Shown here: one piece after another, positions 52,104-61,450 of the stretch
Layout of the letters: every line of letters begins with the position of its first letter
Numbering within the stretch: position 1 is the stretch's first letter
From: Bacteroidota bacterium
GTDB taxonomy: Bacteria; Bacteroidota; Bacteroidia; UBA4408
DNA: 64,000 bases
Reading direction: 5' to 3'
Assembly: GCA_963169745.1 (NCBI GenBank)
Contig: CAUJCU010000021.1
Location: 186,001-250,000 of the forward strand
Program-made: the position numbers and the translations under genes
The notes under the pieces: generated by a model
Databases searched by the model: none
Seen by the model: the letters and a program-made list of their open reading frames with translations, nothing else
Told to the model about the DNA's origin: nothing

Positions 52104-52844
52104 ATGAAAATACTTGTTTGTATTAGTAAAGCTCCCGATACCACGGCCAAAATTGCTTTCAAAGATAACAATACCGCCTTTGATGAAAATAATGTACAAT
52201 TTATCGTAAACCCTTATGATGAGTGGTATGCTTTGGTACGAGCCCTAGAGCTTAAAGAAACCTTAGGAGGAACAGTTACAACCATAAGTGTAGGAGAGGT
52301 CGACATGGATGCCATCATCAGAAAAGCATTTGCTATAGGTGCTGATGATGGAGTACGAATTGACGCTCCGGCAACAGATGCTTATTTTGTTGCAGAACAA
52401 ATTGCCACTTTTGCCAAACAAGGAGCTTATGACCTAATATTGACCGGAAAAGAAACAATTGACTATAATGGCTCTTCAGTTGGGGGAATGATTGCCGAAA
52501 TGTTGAATTTACCTTTTGTATCATTAGCCACAAAGCTTGACTTGTCTGGTACTACTGCTACTTTAGAATGTGATATTGATGGAGGAACCGAAGTGCTGGA
52601 ATGTAATTTACCTTTAGTAATAAGTGCTGCAAAAGGAATGGCCGAGGCCCGTATCCCTAACATGAGAGGAATTATGGCTGCACGCACCAAAGCACTTCAG
52701 GTTATTGCAGCAACTACTGCCGATAAGCTTACCGAAATAAAATCTTATACCTTGGCTCCGGGGCGTACCACTTGCAAAATGATTGATGCCGAAAATGCTG
52801 CCAGTCTTATTGATATGCTTCATAATGAAGCCAAAGTAATTTAA
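52104..52844 (+). CDS. etfB: electron transfer flavoprotein beta subunit
   Basis: 246 residues, usual length. N-terminal KILVCISKAPDTTAKI; VNPYDEWYALVRALELKE; LTGKETIDYNGSSVGGMIAE; C-terminal recognition loop region PNMRGIMAARTKALQ. It binds AMP and pairs with EtfA to accept electrons from acyl-CoA dehydrogenases. It may serve a glutaryl-CoA dehydrogenase located elsewhere, but ETF is general metabolism in this phylum. It is followed 25 bp later by etfA. Confidence 0.95.
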   Translation: MKILVCISKAPDTTAKIAFKDNNTAFDENNVQFIVNPYDEWYALVRALELKETLGGTVTTISVGEVDMDAIIRKAFAIGADDGVRIDAPATDAYFVAEQIATFAKQGAYDLILTGKETIDYNGSSVGGMIAEMLNLPFVSLATKLDLSGTTATLECDIDGGTEVLECNLPLVISAAKGMAEARIPNMRGIMAARTKALQVIAATTADKLTEIKSYTLAPGRTTCKMIDAENAASLIDMLHNEAKVI

Positions 52845-52869
52845 TTTCTAATTTATAAAAAAAATAAAA

Positions 52870-53847
52870 ATGTCAGTTTTAGTATATACCGAAGTTTCAA
52901 AAGGAAAAATAAAAAAGGCTTCTTTAGAAGCTGTAAACTATGCAGCAGCTATGGCTACCCAAATGGGTACAACTACTACAGCAATTATTATTAATTCCGC
53001 AGAGGCGTCTCTTGATGATTTAGGAAAAGCCGGAGCCAACAAAGTGTTGCAACTAACAAACAGCGCTGTTAATACAAGTGATTCGCAAGTCATGACCCGT
53101 ATTATAAACCATGCGGCTGAGGCAGAAAATGCGCAACTAATTATTTTCTCTAACGATCTAACGGCTAAAGCTGTTGCCCCACGCTTAGCAGCCCGTTTAA
53201 AAGCTGGATATATTGCCGGAGCAATTGCACATCCAATTATGGAGGGCAATGCTTTTACCATTAATAAAAATGTGTTCTCAGGAAAAGCTATAGCTTCTTG
53301 TTATACCAACAGTGCCAAAAAAATTATTAGTTTGTTACCGAACACTTTTCCTGTGCAAACTACTGGAACACCTGTTGCACCAACGTCTTTTGAAGTGCCA
53401 TCCGAAATGTTGACATCACAAATTAAAGTTAAGGAAGTGAAGCGCGAAAGCAATGAATTATCTTTGCCTGAAGCAGAACTTGTTGTGTCAGCAGGTCGGG
53501 GTATGAAAGGTCCTGAAAATTGGGGAATGGTTGAAGAATTAGCTAAAGAATTAGGAGCAGCTACAGCTTGTTCAAGACCCGTTTCAGATATAGGGTGGCG
53601 CCCTCATCATGAACACGTTGGTCAAACCGGATTGGCTATTCGCCCTAATCTGTATATTGCTATTGGTATTTCGGGTGCTATCCAGCATTTAGCGGGAGTA
53701 AACGGAAGTAAAACTATTGTAGTAATTAATAAAGACCCTGAAGCCCCTTTCTTCAAATCAGCCGATTATGGTATTGTGGGCGATGCTTTTGAAGTGGTAC
53801 CTAAACTTATTGAAGCCGTAAAAAAATTTAAAGCAGCACACCATTAA
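52870..53847 (+). CDS. etfA: electron transfer flavoprotein alpha subunit
   Basis: 325 residues. The N-terminal alpha/beta domain is followed by the FAD domain (about 205-325). That domain carries VVSAGRGMKGPENWGMVEE, ATACSRPVSDIGW, HEHVGQTGLAIRPNLYIAIG, SGAIQHLAGVNGSKTIVVIN and DPEAPFFKSADYGIVGD. All FAD contacts are present. It forms the ETF heterodimer with EtfB and passes electrons to ETF:quinone oxidoreductase, not encoded here. Confidence 0.95.
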   Translation: MSVLVYTEVSKGKIKKASLEAVNYAAAMATQMGTTTTAIIINSAEASLDDLGKAGANKVLQLTNSAVNTSDSQVMTRIINHAAEAENAQLIIFSNDLTAKAVAPRLAARLKAGYIAGAIAHPIMEGNAFTINKNVFSGKAIASCYTNSAKKIISLLPNTFPVQTTGTPVAPTSFEVPSEMLTSQIKVKEVKRESNELSLPEAELVVSAGRGMKGPENWGMVEELAKELGAATACSRPVSDIGWRPHHEHVGQTGLAIRPNLYIAIGISGAIQHLAGVNGSKTIVVINKDPEAPFFKSADYGIVGDAFEVVPKLIEAVKKFKAAHH

Positions 53848-53932
53848 TTGAATAAAAAAGCGTAATTTTATCAAACCATATTTTATTCTCTTTTAGGGTT
53901 AGATTTTTTTAAAGCAGGTATTTCCATAACGT

Positions 53933-54529
53933 GTGAAAAAAGTAAAATTAGAAATTATAGCTCTTTCCTACAGCCAAACTCAGGCAGGCGCTTATGCTCT
54001 TGTATTGGGCGAAGAGAAAGGAAAAAGAAGGTTGCCCATAATAATTGGAGGATATGAGGCACAGGCTATTGCCATTGAACTAGAAAAAATGACTCCTAGT
54101 CGGCCACTTACCCATGATCTCATAAAATCATTTGCCGAAAGTTTTAATATTGTTATTACTGAGGTTGTAATTTACAAAATAGTGGAAGGTGTGTTTTATG
54201 CCAAACTTGTGGCTAATAACGAACAACAAGTAGCGGAAATTGACGCCCGTACTTCAGACGCTATTGCTATGGCACTTCGTTTTGATTGTCCTATCTATAC
54301 TTTTGAATCAATGCTTTCATCATACGGAGTTGTGTTAGATGAAGAAACAAACAGACTCAGCGAAAGCCAAACAGCACAACCCCAAAATACAAGCGAAGAA
54401 AATAAGGGTAAAAATGAGTTCGAAAACTTATCTGGAGATGAGTTGCAACATTTGCTTCAAAGCGCTATTGATAATGAAGATTATGAGAGAGCCTCTCACA
54501 TTCGCGATGAAATTAAAAAACGCAAATAA
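53933..54529 (+). CDS. bifunctional nuclease-domain protein with UVR motif
   Basis: 198 residues, GTG start. Residues 1-135 are a DUF151/bifunctional nuclease domain (LPIIIGGYEAQAIAIELEKM, PLTHDLIKSFAESF, DARTSDAIAMALRFDCPIY). The C-terminus (about 165-198, LSGDELQHLLQSAIDNEDYE, RASHIRDEIKKR) is a UVR/UvrB-C-type coiled motif that mediates protein contacts. This two-part architecture is common in Bacteroidota. The biochemical role (DNase/RNase activity) comes from a few studied homologues and is uncertain here. The next gene follows 4 bp later. Confidence 0.88.
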   Translation: MKKVKLEIIALSYSQTQAGAYALVLGEEKGKRRLPIIIGGYEAQAIAIELEKMTPSRPLTHDLIKSFAESFNIVITEVVIYKIVEGVFYAKLVANNEQQVAEIDARTSDAIAMALRFDCPIYTFESMLSSYGVVLDEETNRLSESQTAQPQNTSEENKGKNEFENLSGDELQHLLQSAIDNEDYERASHIRDEIKKRK

Positions 54530-54533
54530 CGGG

Positions 54534-55673
54534 ATGAGAAAATCAAAAATAATAACTACCCTGTTGCTCCTTTGGGGAAGTTTTTCATGGGCACAAAATA
54601 CCATTACAGGAAGTATTATGAGCGGGGGCTTACAACGTGAATATAAAATTTATGTTCCGGCTCTTTATGATGGCACATTGGAAGTTCCTTTAATATTTAA
54701 TTTTCATGGATACAGCTCTAATTTTAATGAACAGGAAGTTTATGGAGATTTTAGACCTATTGCCGATACAGCTAATTTTATTGTAGTACACCCAAACGGA
54801 ACAACAGACTCTCAAGGAAATAACTCATGGAATACTTTTGATATTGGTACCGCCAACGATGTTCAGTTTATAGCCGATTTATTAGATACTTTAAAATTAT
54901 TGTATCTTGTAGATACCAATGCTGTTTTTTGTACCGGTATGAGCAATGGTGGTTTTATGTCTTATGACTTAGCCTGTCAAATGAGTCAGAAAATTGCTGC
55001 TATTGCCTCAGTTACGGGCAGTATGATTGATACTCATCTGAATAATTGCAATGTTGTTAACACAATGCCGGTTATGCAAATTCATGGAACGCTTGATGGT
55101 ACAGTGCCATACAACGGAATATTGAATTTTACACCTATTGAAGATTTAGTGGAATATTGGCTGCAATATAATAATTGTGAGCCAGTGCCTATTGTAACTC
55201 AGGTACCTAATACCAATATTCTTGATAATTGCACAGCCGAACATTATGTTTATCCTAACGGAAATGATGGTGCTGAGGTTGAATTTTATAAGATTATAGG
55301 AGGGGGGCATTCTTGGCCTGGTGCCCCTGTTAATTTGAATACAACCAATATGGATTTTAGTGCCAGTGCCGAAATTTGGCGCTTCTTTCGAAAACACAAA
55401 CGAAATAATCAAGTTACTAATTTACAAACTGCCAATTCACAAAATAATGGGATTGTATATCCCAACCCTTCAACAAGTGAAAAAATACAACTTCGTTTTA
55501 AGAATAATCAATTTAGAGAATTGACCTTAAGCAATGCCTTAGGTCAAACATTAAAACAATTTAGCGGAACTCAAAATGAATGGGAAATTACAATAGCTCC
55601 CAAAGGATTGTTTTTTATAACGATAAAAGAGCCTAATCAAGGTGCTTTTACCCAAAAAGTAATACGCTATTAA
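54534..55673 (+). CDS. secreted polyhydroxybutyrate-depolymerase-like esterase with T9SS tail
   Basis: 379 residues from ATG 54534. A signal peptide (1-20, SFSWA-Q) fixes this start. An upstream in-frame start at 54339 would lie within the nuclease gene. The alpha/beta-hydrolase domain (about 25-300) resembles LpqC/PHB depolymerase: FNFHGYSSNFNEQE (oxyanion), nucleophile in CTGMSNGGFMSY, acid near HGTLDGTVPYNG, His in GGGHSWPGAP. The C-terminal ~70 residues (VYPNPSTSEKIQLRFK, LTLSNALGQTLKQF) form a type A sorting domain. Substrate may be a polyester or feruloyl-type ester. The ester type is not determined. Confidence 0.85.
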   Translation: MRKSKIITTLLLLWGSFSWAQNTITGSIMSGGLQREYKIYVPALYDGTLEVPLIFNFHGYSSNFNEQEVYGDFRPIADTANFIVVHPNGTTDSQGNNSWNTFDIGTANDVQFIADLLDTLKLLYLVDTNAVFCTGMSNGGFMSYDLACQMSQKIAAIASVTGSMIDTHLNNCNVVNTMPVMQIHGTLDGTVPYNGILNFTPIEDLVEYWLQYNNCEPVPIVTQVPNTNILDNCTAEHYVYPNGNDGAEVEFYKIIGGGHSWPGAPVNLNTTNMDFSASAEIWRFFRKHKRNNQVTNLQTANSQNNGIVYPNPSTSEKIQLRFKNNQFRELTLSNALGQTLKQFSGTQNEWEITIAPKGLFFITIKEPNQGAFTQKVIRY

Positions 55674-55788
55674 GCAATTTACATAGCATAACCGGAGTGG
55701 TTCTTTGTTCAAATTTTTAACTGTACTTGTATAGCTTCAATTAAAATCAGGAGTACCGCTAAACGGCTTACAATTTATAACTCGTAAA

Positions 55789-55812
55789 AAAAGTGTAATT
55801 TCGCACACTTTT
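55789..55812 (+). promoter_or_regulatory. 8 bp hairpin over the pheT promoter/leader
   Basis: AAAAGTGT and ACACTTTT form a perfect 8 bp inverted repeat with an 8 nt loop, ending 14 bp before the pheT ATG. A -7-like TAATTTCG (55796-55803) lies within it. It could be an operator, a leader hairpin or chance. No leader peptide rich in Phe codons was found. Confidence 0.3.
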
Positions 55813-55825
55813 AATATTGGAGTAC

Positions 55826-58258
55826 ATGAAAATTTCTTATAGTTGGTTAAAAGATTATGTTAACACCGATTTGTCTGTCGCTGAAATTGCCAATAGTTTA
55901 ACCTTTTGTGGATTAGAAGTTGAATCTGTTGAAGATTTTGAAAAAATAAAAGGAGGCCTACAGGGCTTAGTAACCGGAGAGGTTATAAGTAAAGAAAAAC
56001 ACCCGGATGCAGATAAATTAAGCCTTACGACCGTAAATACTGGAGGCGAAAGCCTTTTACAAATTGTTTGCGGAGCACCCAATGTAGCTGTAGGTCAAAA
56101 AGTAATTGTGGCCTTGGTGGGAGCCAAGTTATATCCCACACAGGGAGAATCGTTTGAAATTAAAAAATCAAAAATTAGAGGAGTTGTTTCTGAAGGAATG
56201 ATTTGTGCCGAAGATGAAATAGGACTGGGAAACGCACATGAGGGCATAATGGTTTTACCTGATGATACTCCTGTTGGTATTCCGGCAGCCCAGTATTTTA
56301 AATTAGAAAAAGATACTGTTTTTGAAATAGGCCTTACTCCTAATAGAGTAGATGCTGCCTCGCACATAGGTGTAGCACGTGATTTAGCTGCCGTTTTAGC
56401 TGTAAGGCTTCAAAAAGATATTTCAATAAAATACCCCAAAGTTGAAGAACTTAACTCACAAAATAATCAGTTTCACATAGACGTTGAACTGGCCGATACT
56501 CAAGCCTGTATCCGTTATAGTGCAGTGTGCATTAATAATATTTCAGTTGGGGAGTCGCCTGAATGGCTAAAAAATTATTTAGCAGCCATTGGTTTAAAAA
56601 GCATAAATAATATTGTTGATATAACCAACTTTGTTCTTTTTGAAACAGGGCAACCTCTTCATGCATTTGACGGTGATGTTATCAAAGGCAATAAAGTAAT
56701 CGTTAGAAAAGCAATGGACGGAACACGTTTTACTTTATTAGATGGTTCAGAAAGAGTGCTTACAGCAAACGATTTAATGATTTGCAACACACAGGAACCG
56801 ATGTGTATGGCCGGCATTTATGGAGGCCTACATTCGGGAGTAAAACCAGAAACGAATAAAATATTCTTGGAAAGCGCTTGTTTTGAACCATCAGGAATTC
56901 GTAAATCATCTAAACAGCATAATCTGAAAACTGATTCTTCATTCCGTTTTGAAAGAGGAACTGACCCTGAGGCTACTTTATTCGCTTTGAAAAGAGCAGC
57001 CTTGTTGATTCAACAAATTGCCGGAGGCACAATAAGTTCAGCCGTTACAGATATTTATCCGATAAAGGCAATTCCGGTAGTACTACCATTTAGTCTCAAA
57101 AAATGTGCACAACTCATTGGTAAACAAATACCGGAGTCCACTATTAAAACAATTTTGAAACATTTGGAAATACAGGTCTTAAAACAGGAAGATGATATGC
57201 TGACCCTGCAAATTCCTTTGTGTAAAGTAGATGTTAAACGTGAGGTAGATGTGATCGAAGAAATACTACGAATTTACGGCTACAACAATGTGGAAGAGCC
57301 CGAACAAATGCGAATTTCCCTGATAAATAAAGTAACATCCGATACAGAAGCCGTTCTGCGAAAAACACGTATGGTTTTATGTGGTAGTGGAATGCAGGAA
57401 ATTTGGAACAACTCTCTTACAGCATCAGATTATACCCTCCATCATCTAAAAGTAAAATCACATACTATTGTTAAGCTACAAAATTCTTTAAGCTCAGAGT
57501 TAGATAGTTTAAGACAGTCGTTACTTTTTGGCATGTTGGAAACAATGCGTTATAACATTAACCGCAAAAGCCAGCAGCTTAAACTTTTCGAGATTGGTAA
57601 AGTTTATTTTAAAACGGATACCGCTTATATTGAAAAAAATATGCTGGCACTGGCCTTTTATGGCAATCAACATGCTGAATCATGGCAAGGTAAGCCGGAA
57701 AAGGAAAATATATTCAGACTAAAAGGAGTACTTCAAAATTTGTTTACACAATTAGGAGTTAACCCTAAAGCCCAATCTGAAGTAACTAATGAATTGTATT
57801 CGGAATGCTTGCAGTTCCAATTAGAGAACAAAACAGTAGCATACTTGGGAACGTTAAACAACAACCTTTTAAAAATATTTGACATCCCATCTGAGGTTTT
57901 TTATGCCGAAATAATGCTCGATGATATTTTCAATAAGGTTTCACAACAAAAAGTGTACTATCATGAAGTTAGCAAATTTCCTGAAGTTCGAAGAGATTTA
58001 GCTTTGTTGGTTAATGAAAATGTAACGTATGAACAAATGGTGCAATTAGCACATAAAACAGAAAAAAACCTATTACAGGCTGTTACCCTTTTTGATGTGT
58101 ATCAAGGAAAAAATTTGGAGCAAGGGAAAAAGTCCTATGCCCTTACTTTTACCTTATTGGATAATAAAGCCACGCTTACCGAAAAACAAATCGAGAAAAC
58201 AATGAACAAGTTAATACAAGCTTTTCAAAGCGAATTGGGAGCCACATTGCGTCAATAG
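55826..58258 (+). CDS. pheT: phenylalanyl-tRNA synthetase beta subunit
   Basis: 810 residues from ATG 55826; an in-frame TTG at 55817 is rejected. Domains in order: tRNA-binding OB fold (about 40-155, HPDADKLSLTTVNTGG, GMICAEDEIGLG), B3/B4 editing domain (about 215-395, NIVDITNFVLFETGQPLHAFD), B5 (about 405-480), catalytic-like core (about 485-690), and C-terminal FDX-ACB anticodon domain (about 718-810, SKFPEVRRDLALLVNENVTY). It pairs with PheS, which is not in the window, to charge tRNA-Phe. Confidence 0.96.
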   Translation: MKISYSWLKDYVNTDLSVAEIANSLTFCGLEVESVEDFEKIKGGLQGLVTGEVISKEKHPDADKLSLTTVNTGGESLLQIVCGAPNVAVGQKVIVALVGAKLYPTQGESFEIKKSKIRGVVSEGMICAEDEIGLGNAHEGIMVLPDDTPVGIPAAQYFKLEKDTVFEIGLTPNRVDAASHIGVARDLAAVLAVRLQKDISIKYPKVEELNSQNNQFHIDVELADTQACIRYSAVCINNISVGESPEWLKNYLAAIGLKSINNIVDITNFVLFETGQPLHAFDGDVIKGNKVIVRKAMDGTRFTLLDGSERVLTANDLMICNTQEPMCMAGIYGGLHSGVKPETNKIFLESACFEPSGIRKSSKQHNLKTDSSFRFERGTDPEATLFALKRAALLIQQIAGGTISSAVTDIYPIKAIPVVLPFSLKKCAQLIGKQIPESTIKTILKHLEIQVLKQEDDMLTLQIPLCKVDVKREVDVIEEILRIYGYNNVEEPEQMRISLINKVTSDTEAVLRKTRMVLCGSGMQEIWNNSLTASDYTLHHLKVKSHTIVKLQNSLSSELDSLRQSLLFGMLETMRYNINRKSQQLKLFEIGKVYFKTDTAYIEKNMLALAFYGNQHAESWQGKPEKENIFRLKGVLQNLFTQLGVNPKAQSEVTNELYSECLQFQLENKTVAYLGTLNNNLLKIFDIPSEVFYAEIMLDDIFNKVSQQKVYYHEVSKFPEVRRDLALLVNENVTYEQMVQLAHKTEKNLLQAVTLFDVYQGKNLEQGKKSYALTFTLLDNKATLTEKQIEKTMNKLIQAFQSELGATLRQ

Positions 58259-58301
58259 TACAACATTCTTTTTTATAAACTTAAGCTCCTGCAAAACGGA
58301 T

Positions 58302-59432
58302 ATGGAATTTACAGTAACAGCTCAAGATACATTAAGCAAAGCCCGAGCCGGTACGGTTATTACTGCCCATGGCCCTATAAATACACCTGTTTTTATGCCT
58401 GTTGGAACAGTTGCCTCAGTAAAAGGAGTACACCAACAAGAATTGGATAAAGACATTAAGGCTCGCATTATTTTAGGAAATACGTACCACCTGTTTTTGC
58501 GCCCGGGTGTTGAAATTTTAGGTAAAGCTGGGGGTTTGCATCGCTTTATGAATTGGAATAAACCCATACTTACCGATAGTGGCGGGTATCAAGTTTACTC
58601 TTTGGCCAAACAACGAAAACTTACCGAAGAAGGGGTAAAGTTTGCCTCTCATATTAATGGCTCCAAACACATGTTCACTCCCGAAGGAACAATGGACATT
58701 CAACGCATTATTGGCGCTGATATTATAATGGCACTTGACGAATGCACCCCTTACCCATGCGATTATAAATATGCACAAAAATCCATGCAGCTTACGCATC
58801 GCTGGCTCGATCGTTGTTGCTCTCGGGTTAACGAAACACAAGGTTTATACGGCTACGATCAAACCCTTTTTCCTATTGTACAGGGCAGCGTGTATCGCGA
58901 TCTGAGAAAGCAATCGGCCGAGTACATTGCCTCTAAAGAACGTGATGGAAATGCAATAGGAGGGTTATCAGTAGGAGAACCGGCCGAACTTATGTATGAA
59001 ATGACGGAGTTAGTTTGTGATATTTTACCTCAAGATAAACCTCGGTACCTGATGGGAGTAGGTACTCCGGTAAATATTCTGGAAAGTATTGCATTAGGCA
59101 TTGATATGATGGATTGTGTGATGCCCACCCGAAATGCACGTAATGGAATGTTGTTTACACAGAGGGGAATTATGAATATGAAAAATGAAAAATGGAAAGA
59201 TGACTTCACAGCATTGGACGATGATGGGACTTCCTTTGTAGATCATTATTACAGTAAAGCATACCTTAGACACCTTTTTGTTGCAGGCGAGCGTTTAGCC
59301 GGTCAAATTGCAAGCATTCATAATTTGGCCTTTTATTTGTGGTTGGTTGATGAAGCCAGACAGCAAATTTTAAACAATACTTTTTTAACTTGGAAAAACA
59401 AAATGGTAATACAGTTAGCCACCCGCTTGTAG
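58302..59432 (+). CDS. tgt: queuine/preQ1 tRNA-guanine transglycosylase
   Basis: 376 residues. TPVFMPVGTVASVKGV, GNTYHLFLRPG, TDSGGYQVYSL with the general acid/base Asp, GGLSVGEP for preQ1, and MMDCVMPTRNARNG with the nucleophile Asp are intact. The usual zinc motif C-x-C-x2-C is replaced (ALDDDGTSFVDHYYSKAYLRH: Gly, Ser, Asp at the Cys positions) while the His of IHNLAFYLWL remains. I believe this is normal for Bacteroidota Tgt. It inserts preQ1 at position 34 of GUN tRNAs. Confidence 0.94.
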   Translation: MEFTVTAQDTLSKARAGTVITAHGPINTPVFMPVGTVASVKGVHQQELDKDIKARIILGNTYHLFLRPGVEILGKAGGLHRFMNWNKPILTDSGGYQVYSLAKQRKLTEEGVKFASHINGSKHMFTPEGTMDIQRIIGADIIMALDECTPYPCDYKYAQKSMQLTHRWLDRCCSRVNETQGLYGYDQTLFPIVQGSVYRDLRKQSAEYIASKERDGNAIGGLSVGEPAELMYEMTELVCDILPQDKPRYLMGVGTPVNILESIALGIDMMDCVMPTRNARNGMLFTQRGIMNMKNEKWKDDFTALDDDGTSFVDHYYSKAYLRHLFVAGERLAGQIASIHNLAFYLWLVDEARQQILNNTFLTWKNKMVIQLATRL

Positions 59433-59442
59433 TATAAATAAA

Positions 59443-60519
59443 TTGAAAAAAATTGATGTCTATATCATAAAAAAGTTTCTGGGTACTTTTGTGTATGCCA
59501 TTATGCTTATTATCTTAATAGCCATCATCTTTGATATATCCGAAAAAATAGATGATTTTATTCAAGGACAGGCGCCCCTAAAAGCTATTGTGTTTGACTA
59601 TTATTTTAATTTCATCCCCTTTTTTGTAAACTTATTTAGCCCTTTATTTACCTTTATTGCGGTGGTTTTCTTTACCTCTAAAATGGCTGGAAATACCGAA
59701 ATTGTGGCTATTTTAACTAGTGGGGTTAGCTTTAAACGCTTGCTGATGCCATATATGCTTTCGGCTGCAGTTATTGCTACACTATCATTTATACTCAACC
59801 ATTATGTTATTCCACATGCTAACCAGCGCAGACTTAATTTTGAAAATACGTATATACGTAATAAGTACAGAAATACCGATATGAATATTCATCGGCAAAT
59901 AAAACCCGATGAATACATCTATTTTGAAAGCTACAACAATTTTGAAAATATAGGTTCGCGCTTCAGCTACGAAAAAATGAAAAACGGAAAGCTGGTATAT
60001 AAGCTTATGGCCAATCAAATTGCATACGACAGTCTAAAGAACTCCTGGCGGGTTATAAATTATACAATTAGAACTATTGATGGATTGAAAGAGCATATTA
60101 AAATGGGCGAGTCTTTTGATACAACCTACAATTTTACTCCCGAGGATTTTGGAACACGGCTTAATAACGTAGAAACGATGAACCGTCCGGAACTAAATAA
60201 ATTTATTACCGAAGAAAAAATGCGCGGCTCAGATGAAATTGCTTTTTTTGAATTAGAAAAATACCGCAGAACTTCTATGCCTTTTGCTACTTTTATTTTA
60301 ACCCTTATTGGAGTGAGTATGGCTAGCCGAAAAACACGGGGCGGAATAGGCTTGCATATTGGCTTGGGCATGTTGGTTAGCTTTTCTTATATTCTTTTTT
60401 TACAAATTTCTACCACGTTTGCTACCAACGGAAACCTTTCACCACTTCTTGCCGTTTGGATTCCCAATATCATATACTTTTTTATTGCCTTAACTTTACT
60501 CAAATTAGCGCCTAAATAA
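59443..60519 (+). CDS. LptF/LptG-family (YjgP/YjgQ) permease
   Basis: 358 residues from a TTG start at 59443. Three N-terminal helices (about 12-32, 50-80, 100-120), a periplasmic beta-jellyroll (about 125-260, RQIKPDEYIYFESYNNFENI), and three C-terminal helices (about 275-355). The KIDVYIIKKFLGTFVYA start is typical of LptG. It extracts lipopolysaccharide from the inner membrane together with the LptB ATPase. No partner is adjacent. It lies between tgt (10 bp gap) and the exonuclease gene (13 bp), probably one transcript. F versus G is not certain. Confidence 0.88.
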   Translation: MKKIDVYIIKKFLGTFVYAIMLIILIAIIFDISEKIDDFIQGQAPLKAIVFDYYFNFIPFFVNLFSPLFTFIAVVFFTSKMAGNTEIVAILTSGVSFKRLLMPYMLSAAVIATLSFILNHYVIPHANQRRLNFENTYIRNKYRNTDMNIHRQIKPDEYIYFESYNNFENIGSRFSYEKMKNGKLVYKLMANQIAYDSLKNSWRVINYTIRTIDGLKEHIKMGESFDTTYNFTPEDFGTRLNNVETMNRPELNKFITEEKMRGSDEIAFFELEKYRRTSMPFATFILTLIGVSMASRKTRGGIGLHIGLGMLVSFSYILFLQISTTFATNGNLSPLLAVWIPNIIYFFIALTLLKLAPK

Positions 60520-60532
60520 CATATTATAAAAA

Positions 60533-61300
60533 ATGACTCGAATAGTAACCTATAATGTAAATGGCATTAGAGCGGCACTCTCAAAAAACTGGAATGCTTG
60601 GCTGCTTGACACAGCACCCGATATTGTTTGTTTGCAAGAAATAAAGGCAACTCCCGAACAATTTGACACGCGTATATTCGATAGTTTGGGATACCATCAC
60701 TTTTGGTATCCGGCTCAAAAAAAAGGCTATAGTGGTGTGGCTATTTTAAGTAAACAAAACCCCAATCATGTTGAGTACGGTATGGGAATAGAAAAGTATG
60801 ATGCTGAAGGTCGCTTCATAAGAGCCGATTTTGAAAACTTTTCTGTAGTTAGTGTATATATGCCTTCGGGCTCTAGTGGAGACGAGCGACAAGCATTTAA
60901 AATAACCTGGCTTGCTGATTTTACACAATACATTAATGTACTGAAACAAGAAAAAACAAAACTTATTTTATGTGGCGATTACAATATTTGTAATAAACCT
61001 ATAGATATACACAATCCCAAGTCCAATGCGAACACTTCCGGCTTTTTACCCGAAGAACGGGCATGGTTTGATAATTTTTTAGCAACCGGATTTACAGATA
61101 GTTTTCGTTTTTTTAACCCCCAACCACATCAATATACTTGGTGGAGCTTCAGGGCTAATGCAAGAGCGAAAAATTTAGGCTGGCGTATTGATTACAATTT
61201 AGTGAGTGATAATTTAAAATCAGAACTAAAAAATGCATATATTCAACCTCATGCAGTTCACTCCGATCATTGCCCTTGTGTCTTGGAAATGACGCTTTAA
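60533..61300 (+). CDS. xth: exodeoxyribonuclease III (AP endonuclease)
   Basis: 255 residues, ExoIII/XthA type of the endonuclease/exonuclease/phosphatase fold. RIVTYNVNGIRAAL, CLQEIKATPEQF with metal-binding Glu, SVYMPSG, LCGDYNICNKPIDIHNPK with Asp/Asn, TWWSFRANARAKNLGWRIDY and the catalytic HSDHCPC are intact. It repairs abasic sites. It is last in the tgt-lptG-xth run, followed by a convergent hairpin. Confidence 0.94.
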   Translation: MTRIVTYNVNGIRAALSKNWNAWLLDTAPDIVCLQEIKATPEQFDTRIFDSLGYHHFWYPAQKKGYSGVAILSKQNPNHVEYGMGIEKYDAEGRFIRADFENFSVVSVYMPSGSSGDERQAFKITWLADFTQYINVLKQEKTKLILCGDYNICNKPIDIHNPKSNANTSGFLPEERAWFDNFLATGFTDSFRFFNPQPHQYTWWSFRANARAKNLGWRIDYNLVSDNLKSELKNAYIQPHAVHSDHCPCVLEMTL

Positions 61301-61303
61301 TAC

Positions 61304-61326
61304 TAAGTCAAAATCAAACTGACTTA
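61304..61326. terminator. hairpin between convergent xth and adhesin genes
   Basis: TAAGTCA / TGACTTA (7 bp perfect stem, 9 nt loop) begins 3 bp after the xth stop, in the 150 bp convergent spacer. It is a candidate terminator by position. There is no strong T-tract. The rest of the spacer shows nothing. Confidence 0.4.
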
Positions 61327-61450
61327 TAAAGTGGTGTTACTTACAATAAGCCCAGTAAAATATAGGTGTTGAGTGCACTCTTTGAAAGTAGAAACTGCTG
61401 TCTTTATGAGTTCAATAATTACTTATGAAGCTGCTTAAGTGCAGTAGTCT

